Shown in pieces: positions 7,115-16,279 of a stretch of 64,000 nt of DNA. The stretch is from positions 3,534,001 to 3,598,000 of the forward strand of contig OY969891.1 of assembly GCA_963704355.1 (NCBI GenBank), in the 5' to 3' direction. The notes beneath the pieces are model-generated. The model made no database searches, was not told the DNA's origin, and was given only the letters and a program-made list of their open reading frames with translations. This stretch comes from Bog-473 sp963704355 (GTDB lineage Bacteria > Actinomycetota > Acidimicrobiia > Acidimicrobiales > RAAP-2). The first letter of the stretch is position 1. Every line of letters starts with the position of its first letter. Both the position numbers and the translations under genes were made by a program.

Positions 7115-8743
7115 TCAGCGCAGGACGGAATCGTCGAGGGTCACGCCCCGACCCCCGCACACCGTGCACTCGGTCGAGAGCGTCTCGAGCAGGCCCTCAG
7201 AGACCCTCTTGCGGGTCATCTCGACGAGACCCAGCTCGGAGATGTCGAAGACCTGCGTCCTCGTCTTGTCCCGGGCCAGGGCGTTGCGCAGTGCCGAAGC
7301 CACCTTGTCCCGGTTCTCGCGGACCTCCATGTCGATGAAGTCGATGACGATGATGCCGCCGATGTCGCGCAGGCGCAGCTGGCGCGCCGCCTCCTCGGCG
7401 GCCTCGAGGTTGTTCCGAAAGACGGTCTCCTCCAGGTTGGTCTTGCCGACGTTCTTGCCCGTGTTGACATCGATCACCGTCAACGCCTCGGTCCGCTCGA
7501 TGATGAGCGAACCCCCCGAAGGCAGCCACACCTTGCGGTCGAGCGCCTTGTGCAGCTGCTCGTGTACGTGGTACCGCTCGAAGATGGGGAGCCCCTCTTC
7601 CTCGGCGTCGTAGTACTCGACGCGCTCCACCAGCTCGGGGCTCACCGCTTGCACGTAGTCGCGCACCTGTTCGAACAGGGCCCGGTCGTCGATCACGACG
7701 CCCCGGTACTCGGCATTGAGCTCCTCGCGCAGGATGCGCACCGCCAGGTCCGGCTCGCGGTACAGCAGCGCCGGGTGGTCGGACTTCTTGGCCTCGGCCT
7801 CAATGGCGTTCCACTGCTCGACCAGGGTGGTGACGTCGCGCTGGAGCTCGTCCGCCGAGACGCCCTCGGCCGCCGTGCGTACGATCATGCCGTGGCCGGC
7901 GGGCTTCACCTCGTCGATGATGCGCCGCAGGCGCCGGCGCTCGGTGTCGCCCAGGCGCTTCGAGATGCCGAACGCGCTCGAGTTGGGCACCAGGACGGCG
8001 AAGCGCCCCGGCAGCGACACCTCCTGGGTCAGGCGGGCGCCCTTGGCCCCGATCGGGTTCTTGGTGACCTGGCACAAGATGACCTGGCCCGCCTTCAGGA
8101 CGTCTTCGATCCGGGGTTGCTGGGACGCGCCGCCCTCGATGTCGTCCTTGTCGTAGCGGACGTCGCCGCGGTACAGGACCGCGTTCTTGGGGATCCCGAT
8201 GTCGACGAAAGCGGCCTCCATGCCGGGCAGGACGTTCTGGACCCGGCCCCGGTAGACGTTGCCGTCGATCTGGATCGTGTCGTCAGCCGCCCGCGACACG
8301 TAGTGCTCGACCAAGGACCGGCCCTCGAGCATGGCGATCTGGGTCATGTGGGGTTGCACGTGCACGCAGACCAGGTACCGGCCCACCTGCTTGGACCTCC
8401 GCTCCCGCGCCGGGCGCCGCCGGCTCCGGGCGGGCTGGGCCGCGGCGTCGGCCTCGTCGGCCGGGGAGGGCCCTCTGGGCCCGGCCACGTCGGTCTCCGC
8501 CTCCACCGGCGCGGTGGCGTCCGGCCGAACCAGCGGTACGACCGGCGCCGGTGGCGCGGTGGCCGGTTTCGGCCCCGGTGGCACAGCCGGCGCGGGCCGG
8601 GTGTCGCCGATCCTGGGCTTCCGTGGAGGCGCCGCCGGGCGCGGCGGGGCTGGGGGGCTAGTGCCCCCCGCTGCCTCGGAGGGGAGTCCCTCCGGGGGGC
8701 GACCCTCCGCCTCCGGGGTCGGGCTGATATCGGTCTCGGACAT
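7115..8743 (-). CDS. rng: Ribonuclease E/G family endoribonuclease
   Basis: The 542-residue enzyme processes rRNA and decays mRNA. The first 115 residues are a Pro/Ala-rich, probably unstructured extension ending in a basic RRRPARERR segment. The S1 domain follows (about 130-230, with VYRGRVQNVLPGMEAAFVDI). The metal-binding catalytic aspartates are Asp425 (TVIDVNTGKN) and Asp468 (IVIDFIDME), 43 residues apart as in E. coli RNase E. The Zn-link is Cys526/Cys529 in CTVCGGRG, and the protein ends soon after, so the long RNase E scaffold tail is absent. AAGGAGG upstream supports the ATG at 8743, although this makes the first 86 bases overlap the preceding gene. Confidence 0.93.
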   Translation of the reverse strand: MSETDISPTPEAEGRPPEGLPSEAAGGTSPPAPPRPAAPPRKPRIGDTRPAPAVPPGPKPATAPPAPVVPLVRPDATAPVEAETDVAGPRGPSPADEADAAAQPARSRRRPARERRSKQVGRYLVCVHVQPHMTQIAMLEGRSLVEHYVSRAADDTIQIDGNVYRGRVQNVLPGMEAAFVDIGIPKNAVLYRGDVRYDKDDIEGGASQQPRIEDVLKAGQVILCQVTKNPIGAKGARLTQEVSLPGRFAVLVPNSSAFGISKRLGDTERRRLRRIIDEVKPAGHGMIVRTAAEGVSADELQRDVTTLVEQWNAIEAEAKKSDHPALLYREPDLAVRILREELNAEYRGVVIDDRALFEQVRDYVQAVSPELVERVEYYDAEEEGLPIFERYHVHEQLHKALDRKVWLPSGGSLIIERTEALTVIDVNTGKNVGKTNLEETVFRNNLEAAEEAARQLRLRDIGGIIVIDFIDMEVRENRDKVASALRNALARDKTRTQVFDISELGLVEMTRKRVSEGLLETLSTECTVCGGRGVTLDDSVLR

Positions 8744-9482
8744 GAGGGAGGTCCCTCCTTGCGTACTGTGCGGCGCGGGAGGCGGTCGTGAGCCCGCTCA
8801 GTGGGAGCGGCTCGAACCGCACGCCATCGCGCTCGATCCATTGATGCGTTCTGCAGGCCCAGCCGGGCGCCGCGGGGGCGCCCAAGGCCGTGATGAGGTC
8901 GGCCGGGCGGACGCCACGCGGGTGCGTGGCCAGTGCCGCCCTGAGGTGGCCATCGGGGCCGGTCACGGAAAGCGCCAGAATGGCCGGGCGGACGTCGTCG
9001 ACGATCTGACGACCCTTCCGCTCACGCCGCACCGTGAGGACCGGAGCGGCGAGCATCGTCTCGACCCGCTCCTGCAATTCCTCACCTGGCACCCCGAGCA
9101 CCTCCAGCTCCCAATCACACGATCCTACCTCCTGCTGGAGTGAGCCCTCCGCCTCATCGACCAGCTCCGCAGCCTGGACCTCGATGCCTTCGGGCATCAG
9201 AGGCGTCAATTCCGCCGCCAGGAACTCCACCGGCGTTTCGGCTGGGCCGGCCGGGCCGAGCCGGACGTCGAGGTATTCGCCCCGGGACTCGCACCCGGTG
9301 GGGAGGGCCAGGCCGAAGCTGACCAGCGGGTGCGGCACGAACCCCTGTGAGTAGGCGACCGGGAGGCCGCTGCGCCGCAGGCCCCGCTCCCACATGCGGG
9401 CCACGTCGCGGTGGCTGGTGAAACGGATCTTGCCGGTCTTGGAGAAGCGCAGGCGGAGTCGGCGTTGGTCGTCAGGAGGCAC
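8658..9482 (-). CDS. DUF2344 (TIGR03936-type) radical SAM-linked protein
   Basis: The 274-residue protein of unknown function belongs to the family regularly found next to, or fused with, a B12-domain radical SAM protein. The opening LRLRFSKTGKIRFTSHRDV and SQGFVPHPLVSFGLALPTG are its hallmarks. The start is a GTG at 9482 inside the end of the radical SAM gene (11-base overlap), which leads directly into the conserved N-terminus. The last 28 codons run out of frame through the beginning of rng (86-base overlap) and read as a Gly/Pro-rich tail. The fixed neighbourhood with rng, rplU and rpmA suggests work on RNA or ribosomes; that is inference. Confidence 0.9.
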   Translation of the reverse strand: MPPDDQRRLRLRFSKTGKIRFTSHRDVARMWERGLRRSGLPVAYSQGFVPHPLVSFGLALPTGCESRGEYLDVRLGPAGPAETPVEFLAAELTPLMPEGIEVQAAELVDEAEGSLQQEVGSCDWELEVLGVPGEELQERVETMLAAPVLTVRRERKGRQIVDDVRPAILALSVTGPDGHLRAALATHPRGVRPADLITALGAPAAPGWACRTHQWIERDGVRFEPLPLSGLTTASRAAQYARRDLPHVRDRYQPDPGGGGSPPGGTPLRGSGGH

Positions 9483-11418
9483 GAGTGACCAGGCGGACCG
9501 GGACGCGGCCGCCGTCCCGCAGGTCCTGTCCGGTGCCCTGGCTGCCGCCGGCGGGCGGGACCGGCGACGCCACGACGTGCTCGAGCCCGAAGCCGGTGCA
9601 CGCACCGCAGTCGTAACAGGGGGTCCAGCGGCAGTCCTCGACGGCGGCCCCGGCTAGCGAGTCCTGCCAGTCGCCCCAGAGAAAGTCGCGGTGCAACCCG
9701 GCAGAGATGTGGTCCCAGGGCAGCGCCTCGTCGGCCTCCCGGTCCCGATGGCACACCTCGTCCAGGCTCAGCCCCTCCGCCTCGAGGGCCGACGACCACA
9801 ATGCGAGGTCGAAGCGCTCGGACCACTCCTGGAAGGTGCCGCCGGCTCGCCACACGCGCTCGATCACGGCGCCCATCCGGCGGTCCCCCCGGCTGGCCAA
9901 CCCCTCGGCCACCGAGGCCGCCGGGTCGTGCCAGCGGATCGTCAGGCCGCGGGTGCGCTTGGCCTCCGCCCGCAGCAGCGCCACCTTGCGCTCGAGCTCT
10001 GCCGCCGTGTCTTGGCCGAACCACTGGAACGGCGTGTGGGGCTTGGGCACGAACCCCCCCACCGAGGCGACGACGGTCACCGACGACTGCGAACGCCGGC
10101 CGATCTCGACGCACCGCGCGCCGAGCTGGGCGATCCCCAGCACGTCCTCGTCGCGCTCGGTCGGCAAGCCGATCAGGAAGTAGAGCTTGACCCGGCGCCA
10201 CCCCTGGCTGAACGCGGCGTCGACCGCGCCGTAGAGGTCCTCCTCGGTGATCAGCTTGTTGATGACCGTGCGCATCCGCCAGGTGCCCCCTTCGGGTGCG
10301 AATGTGAGGCCGGTGCGGCGCACCTTCTGGATCTCGGCCGCCGTGCCCACCGTGAACGCGTCCACCCGGAGCGAGGGCAGGCTCACCGAGACGCGCCCGC
10401 CGTGGGCCGGGTCGTCGATGATGTCACGCACCGTGTCCTCGATCCCCGAGAAGTCCGCCGTGGACAGCGACGTGAGCGTCACCTCGTCGTGCCCGCTCCA
10501 CTCCAGTCCGGCTCGCACCATCTCGCGCACCTGCTCGGCCGGACGCTCGCGTACCGGGCGCGTGATCATCCCCGCCTGACAGAAGCGGCAGCCCCGCGTA
10601 CAGCCGCGGAACACCTCGACGTTGAGGCGATCGTGCACGACCTCGGTCAGCGGGACCAGCGGGCGCGCCGGGTAGGGCCAGTCCGCCAGGTCGCTGACCG
10701 TCCGCTTCGTGACCTCGGCGGGCACCTCGTCGTCCACCGGATCGGTGGCGACCAGCCGGCCATCGCGATAGGTCGCGACGTATAAAGCGGGGACGTAGAC
10801 GCCCTCGACCCCGGCCAGCGCCCGCCACAACGCGTCCCGCTGCCGCGCGCCGGCCGGCGCCGATGCTCGCCAGCCGACGATGGCGTCGTTCAGCTCCCCC
10901 ACCACCTCCTCGCCGTCCCCCAGCACGAACGCGTCGACGAAGTCAGCGAGCGGCTCGGGGTTGAAGGCGCAATGCCCCCCGGCGATGACGAGCGCGTCGT
11001 CCGCGCCACGTGCCGCGGCGTGCAGCGGGGTGCCGGCAAGGTCGATCAGGTTGAGGACGTTGGTGTAGACGAGCTCGGCCGAGAGGTTGAAGGCCAGCAC
11101 GTCGAAGGCCGACGCCGGCAGGTGCTGTTCCACGCTGAAGAGCGGCACGCCGGCCGCGCGCATGGCCGCCTCCATGTCCACCCATGGCGCATAGGCCCGC
11201 TCGGCCACGGCGTCGGGACGCTCGTTGAGGATCTCGTAGAGGATCTGAAGGCCCTGGTTGGGCAGGCCGATCTCGTAGGTGTCGGGGTAGAGCAGCAGCC
11301 AGGCCACCTTCTCGGGGCCGTGCTCGGGGGTGAGGGCGCCCTGCTCACCGCCGATGTAGCGCGCCGGCTTGGCCACCTGGGGCAGGAGCCGCTCGATCTG
11401 GGGCCAGAGGGTCTCCAT
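9472..11418 (-). CDS. TIGR03960-type B12-binding-like radical SAM protein
   Basis: At 648 residues, this protein has an N-terminal cobalamin-binding-like region (about 40-190, with LLLYPDTYEIGLPNQGL and VIAGGHCAFNPEPLADFVDA) followed by the radical SAM core with Cys273, Cys277 and Cys280 (CTRGCRFC) for the 4Fe-4S cluster. A second Cys cluster, CYDCGAC, lies near the C-terminus. The motif FAPEGGTWRMRTVINK is typical of the family. The reaction is not known to me; the neighbours DUF2344, rng, rplU and rpmA are conserved partners. The gene begins 28 bases after the mrdA stop and overlaps the DUF2344 start. Confidence 0.93.
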   Translation of the reverse strand: METLWPQIERLLPQVAKPARYIGGEQGALTPEHGPEKVAWLLLYPDTYEIGLPNQGLQILYEILNERPDAVAERAYAPWVDMEAAMRAAGVPLFSVEQHLPASAFDVLAFNLSAELVYTNVLNLIDLAGTPLHAAARGADDALVIAGGHCAFNPEPLADFVDAFVLGDGEEVVGELNDAIVGWRASAPAGARQRDALWRALAGVEGVYVPALYVATYRDGRLVATDPVDDEVPAEVTKRTVSDLADWPYPARPLVPLTEVVHDRLNVEVFRGCTRGCRFCQAGMITRPVRERPAEQVREMVRAGLEWSGHDEVTLTSLSTADFSGIEDTVRDIIDDPAHGGRVSVSLPSLRVDAFTVGTAAEIQKVRRTGLTFAPEGGTWRMRTVINKLITEEDLYGAVDAAFSQGWRRVKLYFLIGLPTERDEDVLGIAQLGARCVEIGRRSQSSVTVVASVGGFVPKPHTPFQWFGQDTAAELERKVALLRAEAKRTRGLTIRWHDPAASVAEGLASRGDRRMGAVIERVWRAGGTFQEWSERFDLALWSSALEAEGLSLDEVCHRDREADEALPWDHISAGLHRDFLWGDWQDSLAGAAVEDCRWTPCYDCGACTGFGLEHVVASPVPPAGGSQGTGQDLRDGGRVPVRLVTRAS

Positions 11419-11446
11419 CAGGCTCCAACCCTACGGGACGGGACCC

Positions 11447-13699
11447 TCAGCCTCCCACCGACGTCGTCGGGGTCGTCGTGGCCGGGGCACCCCCGGTCGC
11501 CGGCGTGCCGGGCCGGGTGGTCGTCGTGGTCGTCGTCGGTGTCCCGAACGGCAGGCTGCTCGGCGGCGCCGTCTGGCTGGGCGGACTGGCCGGGGTCGGC
11601 GTCTTCACCGACTGGCCGATCGGGTTGGTGACGATGTAGTTGAAGATGTTGCGCACCAACGGTGCCGCGGCTTGGGCGCCGTACCCGCCCTGGTCGATGA
11701 CGGCCAGCACGAGGTACTGGGGGTTCGGGTTGGGGCCGAAGGCAACGAACCAGGAGTTGGGCTCTTGGCCTGCCTGATTCGACGCGGTGCCGGTCTTGCC
11801 GGCCAGGTTCCACGCGGCTGGGAAGCCCTGGAAGTCCGCGTAGCCCGTGCCGTGCGGGCTCGAGATCACGCCTTCGAAGCCCTGCAACATCGCGGCGTAG
11901 TTGGCGGGCGAAATCGACACGTGTCCGGTCACCTTCGGCGCGATCTTCGTGATCACCTTGCCGGTGACGGGATTCACGATCTCGGAGGCCACCTGGGGCG
12001 CGTACCGAGTCCCGCTGCCCGTCGCCGCCGAGTAATTGGCGAAGGTGGAGTACGACACCGCCTGCTCGATCGGCGTGAGCACCGTCTCGCCCTGGCCGAA
12101 GGCCATCTCGATGTTGTCACCGGTGAACCATGTCGGCGCGTAAGGGAACGCCTTGGGCGCCTCGGCGTGGAGCTGGGCCCGCACCTGCTTGCTGTCCACG
12201 CGCCCTTGCGCCTCGCCGGGGAGGTCGATGCCGGTGATCGTGCCCTCGCCGTACTCCGTCGCTTCGTTCTGGATGGGCATCTGCCCGTAGGTGGCTTGGC
12301 CCTGCCAGAACAGCTGCCCGAGGTTGTAGAAGAAGGAGTCGCTCGACACGGTGAGTGCGCCGGTGATGTTGTAGGTGCCGCCACTGTCGCCCGGGTCGTC
12401 GTGCAGGATGCAGCCGGTGTCGGCGATGACGCCCGGGGATGGGCAGCCGGCGATCTTGAAGGTACCGGTGTCGTCGTAGTACTTGTTGAGCGGCCACAAC
12501 CCGCTCTGGAGCGCCGCCGTCGCAGTGACAAGCTTGAATGTCGAGCCCGGCGTGTAGAGGCCCTCGGTGGCATAGTTGTTCTCGGCGGTGCTTGCCTGGA
12601 GCGCGGTGTAGTTGGCCGAGGAGATCCCGCCGACCCATTCGTTGAGGTCGTAGCTCGGGTAGGACGCCATCGCCAGGACCTGCCCGTTCTGAGGGTTCAT
12701 GACGATGGCAGCGCCGTTAGGGGCGGGGGGCGTGCGCCCGTCGACAGCGTCAAGTGTGTGGCGGTCGGACAGGATCTGCTGCTGCAAGGCGCTCTGCACC
12801 TCTTGCTGGAGGCCGGTGTCGACGTTGAGCACGACCGTGTCGCCGATCTGAGGCGCCGTGGTGTTGAGCGTCCCGACGACGTTCCCCTGGGCGTCGACCG
12901 AGAGGGCCTGGCGGCCGTCAACCCCCCGCAGGTAGGTCTCGTACTGCGCCTCGATCCCCGACACGCCGACCTGGCTGCCCTGTGTGTAGCCCTGGTTCGG
13001 GTGCGCGGCCAGATAGCTCGAGGAGATGTCGCCCACGTAGCCCAGGACGTGGGTCGCGGTGGTGCCGCTCTGGGGATAGGTGCGCTGCGCAACCGTCTCG
13101 ACGCTGACGCCGGGGTACTCGGATTGGTGGGTCTGGAGAAACTGCACCGTCGAGGTGGAGATCCCGACCGCCACCGGCACCGGCTCGTAGGGGCTGTACT
13201 GGTTGTTGTTGATGGAGGCCTGCACCTGCTTCGGCGTCTGCCCGACCAGCGCGGCGACCATACCGACGATCTGGGGGTTCTGCGCCGCCTCGGCCCGCGA
13301 GAGCAGGAGCTCCTGCTGGGGCGTGTTGGACACCAGCACCGTGCCGTTCCGGTCGACGATCTCGCCGCGCGGTGCGGGGATGCTCACGACCCGCACCTGG
13401 TTCCGCGTCACGGCCGCCGCGTAGGTCTTGCCCTCGACCACCTGGAGCGTCCAGAGCCGAAGCACGAGCACGCCGAACAGGACCAGCACGACGACGCCCA
13501 CGATGCGCAGGCGCAGGTTCGGCCGCGACTCCTCCTCTTCGGGCGAGCCGACGATCGACGCGACGTTGACTCCTTTGCGCGGCCGCATGCGCGGCTGATG
13601 CGCGCCCTTGCGCCAGGAGCTCCGCCGCCTGAGCGGGCGGGTGGACGGCTTGGGATGGAGGTGGTCGCCCCGGATGGGATGCCGGAGGGTTCGCTTCAC
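11447..13699 (-). CDS. mrdA: Penicillin-binding protein 2 (elongation transpeptidase)
   Basis: This 750-residue membrane-anchored D,D-transpeptidase cross-links peptidoglycan in the rod complex. A single membrane segment (LRIVGVVVLVLFGVLVLRLW, near residue 60) precedes the dimerisation domain. The active-site serine is Ser386 in GSTFK, the SxN-type motif is SSDSFFYN near residue 455, and the KTG triad is Lys635 in AGKTGTASN. The tail (about 700-750) is Thr/Pro-rich, including a run of seven Thr, and lies outside the cell. I chose the GTG at 13699 because it overlaps the mreD stop as GTGA; an ATG at 13588 is possible. It is the last of mreB-mreC-mreD-mrdA. Confidence 0.94.
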   Translation of the reverse strand: MKRTLRHPIRGDHLHPKPSTRPLRRRSSWRKGAHQPRMRPRKGVNVASIVGSPEEEESRPNLRLRIVGVVVLVLFGVLVLRLWTLQVVEGKTYAAAVTRNQVRVVSIPAPRGEIVDRNGTVLVSNTPQQELLLSRAEAAQNPQIVGMVAALVGQTPKQVQASINNNQYSPYEPVPVAVGISTSTVQFLQTHQSEYPGVSVETVAQRTYPQSGTTATHVLGYVGDISSSYLAAHPNQGYTQGSQVGVSGIEAQYETYLRGVDGRQALSVDAQGNVVGTLNTTAPQIGDTVVLNVDTGLQQEVQSALQQQILSDRHTLDAVDGRTPPAPNGAAIVMNPQNGQVLAMASYPSYDLNEWVGGISSANYTALQASTAENNYATEGLYTPGSTFKLVTATAALQSGLWPLNKYYDDTGTFKIAGCPSPGVIADTGCILHDDPGDSGGTYNITGALTVSSDSFFYNLGQLFWQGQATYGQMPIQNEATEYGEGTITGIDLPGEAQGRVDSKQVRAQLHAEAPKAFPYAPTWFTGDNIEMAFGQGETVLTPIEQAVSYSTFANYSAATGSGTRYAPQVASEIVNPVTGKVITKIAPKVTGHVSISPANYAAMLQGFEGVISSPHGTGYADFQGFPAAWNLAGKTGTASNQAGQEPNSWFVAFGPNPNPQYLVLAVIDQGGYGAQAAAPLVRNIFNYIVTNPIGQSVKTPTPASPPSQTAPPSSLPFGTPTTTTTTTRPGTPATGGAPATTTPTTSVGG

Positions 13700-14232
13700 C
13701 AGAGCCTGCTTTCCGCGTGCGCCGGGACGAGGGATCTCCGGTTGTTCTCGCCGGCCAGGGCCCAGCGCATGAGCCGGTTGACCGGGAGCACCAGGACGAC
13801 GCTCGACACTCCGACCACGACGAAGAGGGCGAGGAAATTGATCTGCACCATTTGTTGTTGGCCGAGGATCGCGCCGAGCACGGCGAACAGCATGTCCGCT
13901 GCGACGCTCCCCGTCAGCGCGGCCACCGGTTTCAGCCAGGCTGCACGCGGGTCGACCGCCGCGGTGAGTGACCCGGTCGCGTACCCGAGGAGGCAGCCCA
14001 CGAGGGCGGACAGCCCGAAGGGGGTGGGCAGCACCAGATCGAAGACGATGCCCGCCCAAAAGCCGACGATGGCGCCGGTCTCGGGCCCATCGAGCAGGGC
14101 AGCCGTGATGGGGAGCAACCACAGTAGATCCGGATGGGCGCCGCTGACGCGAAGGGCGACCATGATGGTCTGCTGCACCATCAGGACGATGAAGATAGCG
14201 AAGGCGACCCGCACCACGGACCGCGCCGTCAT
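13696..14232 (-). CDS. mreD: Rod shape-determining membrane protein MreD
   Basis: The 178-residue integral membrane protein has about five hydrophobic segments (VVRVAFAIFIVLMVQQTIM, LLWLLPITAALL, AIVGFWAGIVFDLVLPTPFG, ALVGCLLGYATGSLTA, ALFVVVGVSSVVLVLPV). MreD connects MreB and MreC to PBP2 and RodA in the elongation complex. The ATG at 14232 overlaps the mreC stop as ATGA. An upstream ATG at 14247 would reach further into mreC and is less likely. The stop overlaps the mrdA start as GTGA. Identity rests on topology and position as much as on sequence. Confidence 0.9.
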   Translation of the reverse strand: MTARSVVRVAFAIFIVLMVQQTIMVALRVSGAHPDLLWLLPITAALLDGPETGAIVGFWAGIVFDLVLPTPFGLSALVGCLLGYATGSLTAAVDPRAAWLKPVAALTGSVAADMLFAVLGAILGQQQMVQINFLALFVVVGVSSVVLVLPVNRLMRWALAGENNRRSLVPAHAESRLW

Positions 14233-15065
14233 GTGGACGGCACCCACTGCACCACGTCCACGAACGCCAGCTGGCTGAGGTTCGCCGCCGGGTCGACGTC
14301 GATCGACTCCTGGCTGGCCCCCGCTGCGGTGTGGAACGAGCTCACCAACGCCACCGGGATGCCGGCGGGAAACGCCGCCGCCTGCAGGCCGCTGGTGTAC
14401 ATGACCTCGCCCTTGTGGACCGGGGTATGCGGCGGCACGAGGTCCGCGGTCATGTCGTTGCCAGGACCCTGGCCGTCGACGATGGCGGTGTACTGGTTCG
14501 ACGGCCCGAACGTCACGCCGACCTTGGACTGGCCGTCGGTGATGAGCCGGACGACAGACGTGTGGTGGAAGGCCTGGATGACCTGTCCGACCAGACCACC
14601 TGCCCCCACGACGGGGAAGCCGACGTCCACGCCGTCGGAGCGACCCTTGTCGATCGTGATCGTCGCGGTGAAGTTCGATGCGTACGTGTCGACCGTCTGC
14701 GCCGGCACGGTTGGCAGCGCGTTCAAGAAGGGCAGGTTCTCCAGCTGGGTCAGCTGACGCAGCTGTTCGTTCTCGAAACTGCGCTCGGCCTGGCTGGCGC
14801 GCAGCTGCCCGAGCGCCTTCTCCAGTTGCTCGTTCTGAGTTTGCACCGATCCGTAGTTGAACGCACCGGCGAAGAAGTTGCCGATCGGGTTGATGATGTC
14901 GGCGACCCCTTGGCGCAACGGCGCGTAGATGTCATTGGCCACCGATTTCACGCCGGACGTCAGGCTGTGGGTGCGCCCGTTGAGGTCGAGCGAGATCAGT
15001 GAGAGCGAGACGACGATGAGGACGATGACCGTCAGCGTGCGGCGAGACCGCCGGGACCGGGCCAC
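14229..15065 (-). CDS. mreC: Rod shape-determining protein MreC
   Basis: The 278-residue protein has one N-terminal membrane segment (TLTVIVLIVVSLSLISLDL), a coiled coil (about 70-115, rich in Gln/Glu/Leu: QNEQLEKALGQLRASQAERS) and the two-barrel outer domain (about 120-270, with ATITIDKGRSDGVDVGFPVV and GLVGQVIQAF). MreC scaffolds PBP2 outside the membrane. The start is a GTG at 15065, 19 bases after the mreB stop. It overlaps mreD by 4 bases. Confidence 0.94.
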   Translation of the reverse strand: MARSRRSRRTLTVIVLIVVSLSLISLDLNGRTHSLTSGVKSVANDIYAPLRQGVADIINPIGNFFAGAFNYGSVQTQNEQLEKALGQLRASQAERSFENEQLRQLTQLENLPFLNALPTVPAQTVDTYASNFTATITIDKGRSDGVDVGFPVVGAGGLVGQVIQAFHHTSVVRLITDGQSKVGVTFGPSNQYTAIVDGQGPGNDMTADLVPPHTPVHKGEVMYTSGLQAAAFPAGIPVALVSSFHTAAGASQESIDVDPAANLSQLAFVDVVQWVPST

Positions 15066-15084
15066 CCAGGAGAAACCTGATACG

Positions 15085-16115
15085 TCAGCGCGTGGAGGTG
15101 GTGATCAGCACCCGCTTCAGCGCTTCGAACTCTTCCAGGCATTGGCCGCTGCCCACGGCGACGCAGTTCAGCGGGTCCCGAGCCACCACGATCGGCATCC
15201 CGGTCTCGTGCTGGAGCCGCGACTCGAGCCCGTGCAGCAGGGCACCGCCACCGGTGAGCACGATGCCCTGCTCCATGATGTCGGCCGCCAGTTCGGGCGG
15301 CGTCCGGTCGAGGGTCACCTTGACAGCGTCGATGATGGCGGACACCGGCTCCTCGATGGACCGCCGGATCTCCTCGGTCGAGACCACGATCGTCTTGGGA
15401 AGGCCGCTCACGAGGTCACGGCCGCGGATCTCCGCGTGCAGCTCTTGTTCGAGTGGGTACGCCGACCCGAGCGTGATCTTGATCTCCTCCGCCGTGCGCT
15501 CACCGAGGGCGAGGCTGAATTCCTTCTTCACGAACGACACGATGGCGTCGTCGAGCTCGTCGCCGCCGATGCGCACCGACTGGCTCGTCACGATTCCGCC
15601 GAGGGAGATCACTGCGACCTCGGTCGTCCCACCCCCGATGTCGACCACCATGTTCCCGGTCGGCTCGTGCACCGGCAGGCCGGCACCGATGGCAGCCGCC
15701 ATCGGCTCTTCGATGATGTAGGCGCGCCGCGCCCCGCGTACTCGGCGGCCTCCATGACGGCACGCCGCTCGACGCCGGTGATGCCCGAGGGCACGCAGAT
15801 GACCATCCGGGGCTTCGCGAAGCGGCGCTGGTGGACGCGGTGGATGAAGTAGCGGAGCATCTTCTCGCAGATCTCGAAGTCCGCGATCACGCCGTCCTTC
15901 AGAGGCCGGATGGCCTGGATGTTCGACGGTGTACGTCCGATCATCCGTTTGGCCTCGGCCCCGACGGCCAAGGGACGGCCGTCCTTGATGTCGACGGCGA
16001 CCACCGATGGCTCGTTGAGGACGATTCCCCGGCCGCGCACGTACACGAGCGTGTTGGCGGTGCCGAGGTCGACGGCCATGTCACGACCAAGCAAAGAAAG
16101 GCGATTTTCGGCCAT
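15085..16115 (-). pseudogene. mreB: Rod shape-determining protein MreB, interrupted by a one-base frameshift
   Basis: Actin-like MreB is present in two frames. Residues 1-128 read from the ATG at 16115 (DMAVDLGTANTLVYV phosphate-1, then VICVPSGITGVERRAV to AAEYAG). The rest reads in another frame from AYIIEEPMAAAIGAGL to the stop at 15085, with VVDIGGGTTEVAV (phosphate-2) and VLTGGGALLHGLE (adenosine site). The break is at the C-run at 15732-15735 (GGGG on the coding strand). One extra G restores an unbroken protein of about 344 residues, including the expected EYAGARRAYIIEEPMAA. Everything else is intact and mreC, mreD and mrdA follow, so a lost homopolymer base in the assembly is the likeliest cause. 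Confidence 0.9.
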
Positions 16116-16180
16116 ATCTGAAACTCCCGAAGGGATGGCGGGAGGCGTCGGAGGGGTCCGGCGCCCGTGCTGTGGCCCAC

Positions 16181-16209
16181 AGGCTACGGGACGGCGTGCA
16201 CCTTCTCAA
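16181..16209 (-). promoter_or_regulatory. Possible vegetative promoter for the mre operon
   Basis: On the minus strand, TTGAGA (16209-16204) is separated by 17 bases from TAGCCT (16186-16181), about 65 bases upstream of mreB. Spacing is ideal and the -35 box is close to consensus; the -10 box is weaker. It is downstream of the putative ndk terminator, as expected for a new transcript. Confidence 0.35.
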
Positions 16210-16235
16210 GGCGGACGCCGGGTCGCACGTGCCTG

Positions 16236-16263
16236 ACCTGGGGTTACGTCCCTATCCCCAGGT
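16236..16263 (-). terminator. Hairpin between ndk and mreB
   Basis: ACCTGGGG and CCCCAGGT form a perfect 8-bp inverted repeat with a 12-base loop (16244-16255), 16 bases after the ndk stop. It could end ndk transcription. No T-tract follows, so an operator is an alternative. Confidence 0.45.
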
Positions 16264-16279
16264 GCGTTCGCCCGGGGGC

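Noticed and set aside
7097..8791. 564-codon plus-strand frame opposite rng
   Set aside because: It is a GC-driven shadow of RNase E/G, with no domain and composition mirroring the minus strand.
11369..14278. 969-codon plus-strand frame opposite mrdA and mreD
   Set aside because: Low-complexity Arg/Gly/Val text without motifs; the minus strand holds complete cell-wall genes.
15085..16115. Programmed frameshifting in mreB
   Set aside because: No slippery heptamer or downstream structure is evident, and MreB is not known to use frameshifting. A lost base in a G run is simpler.
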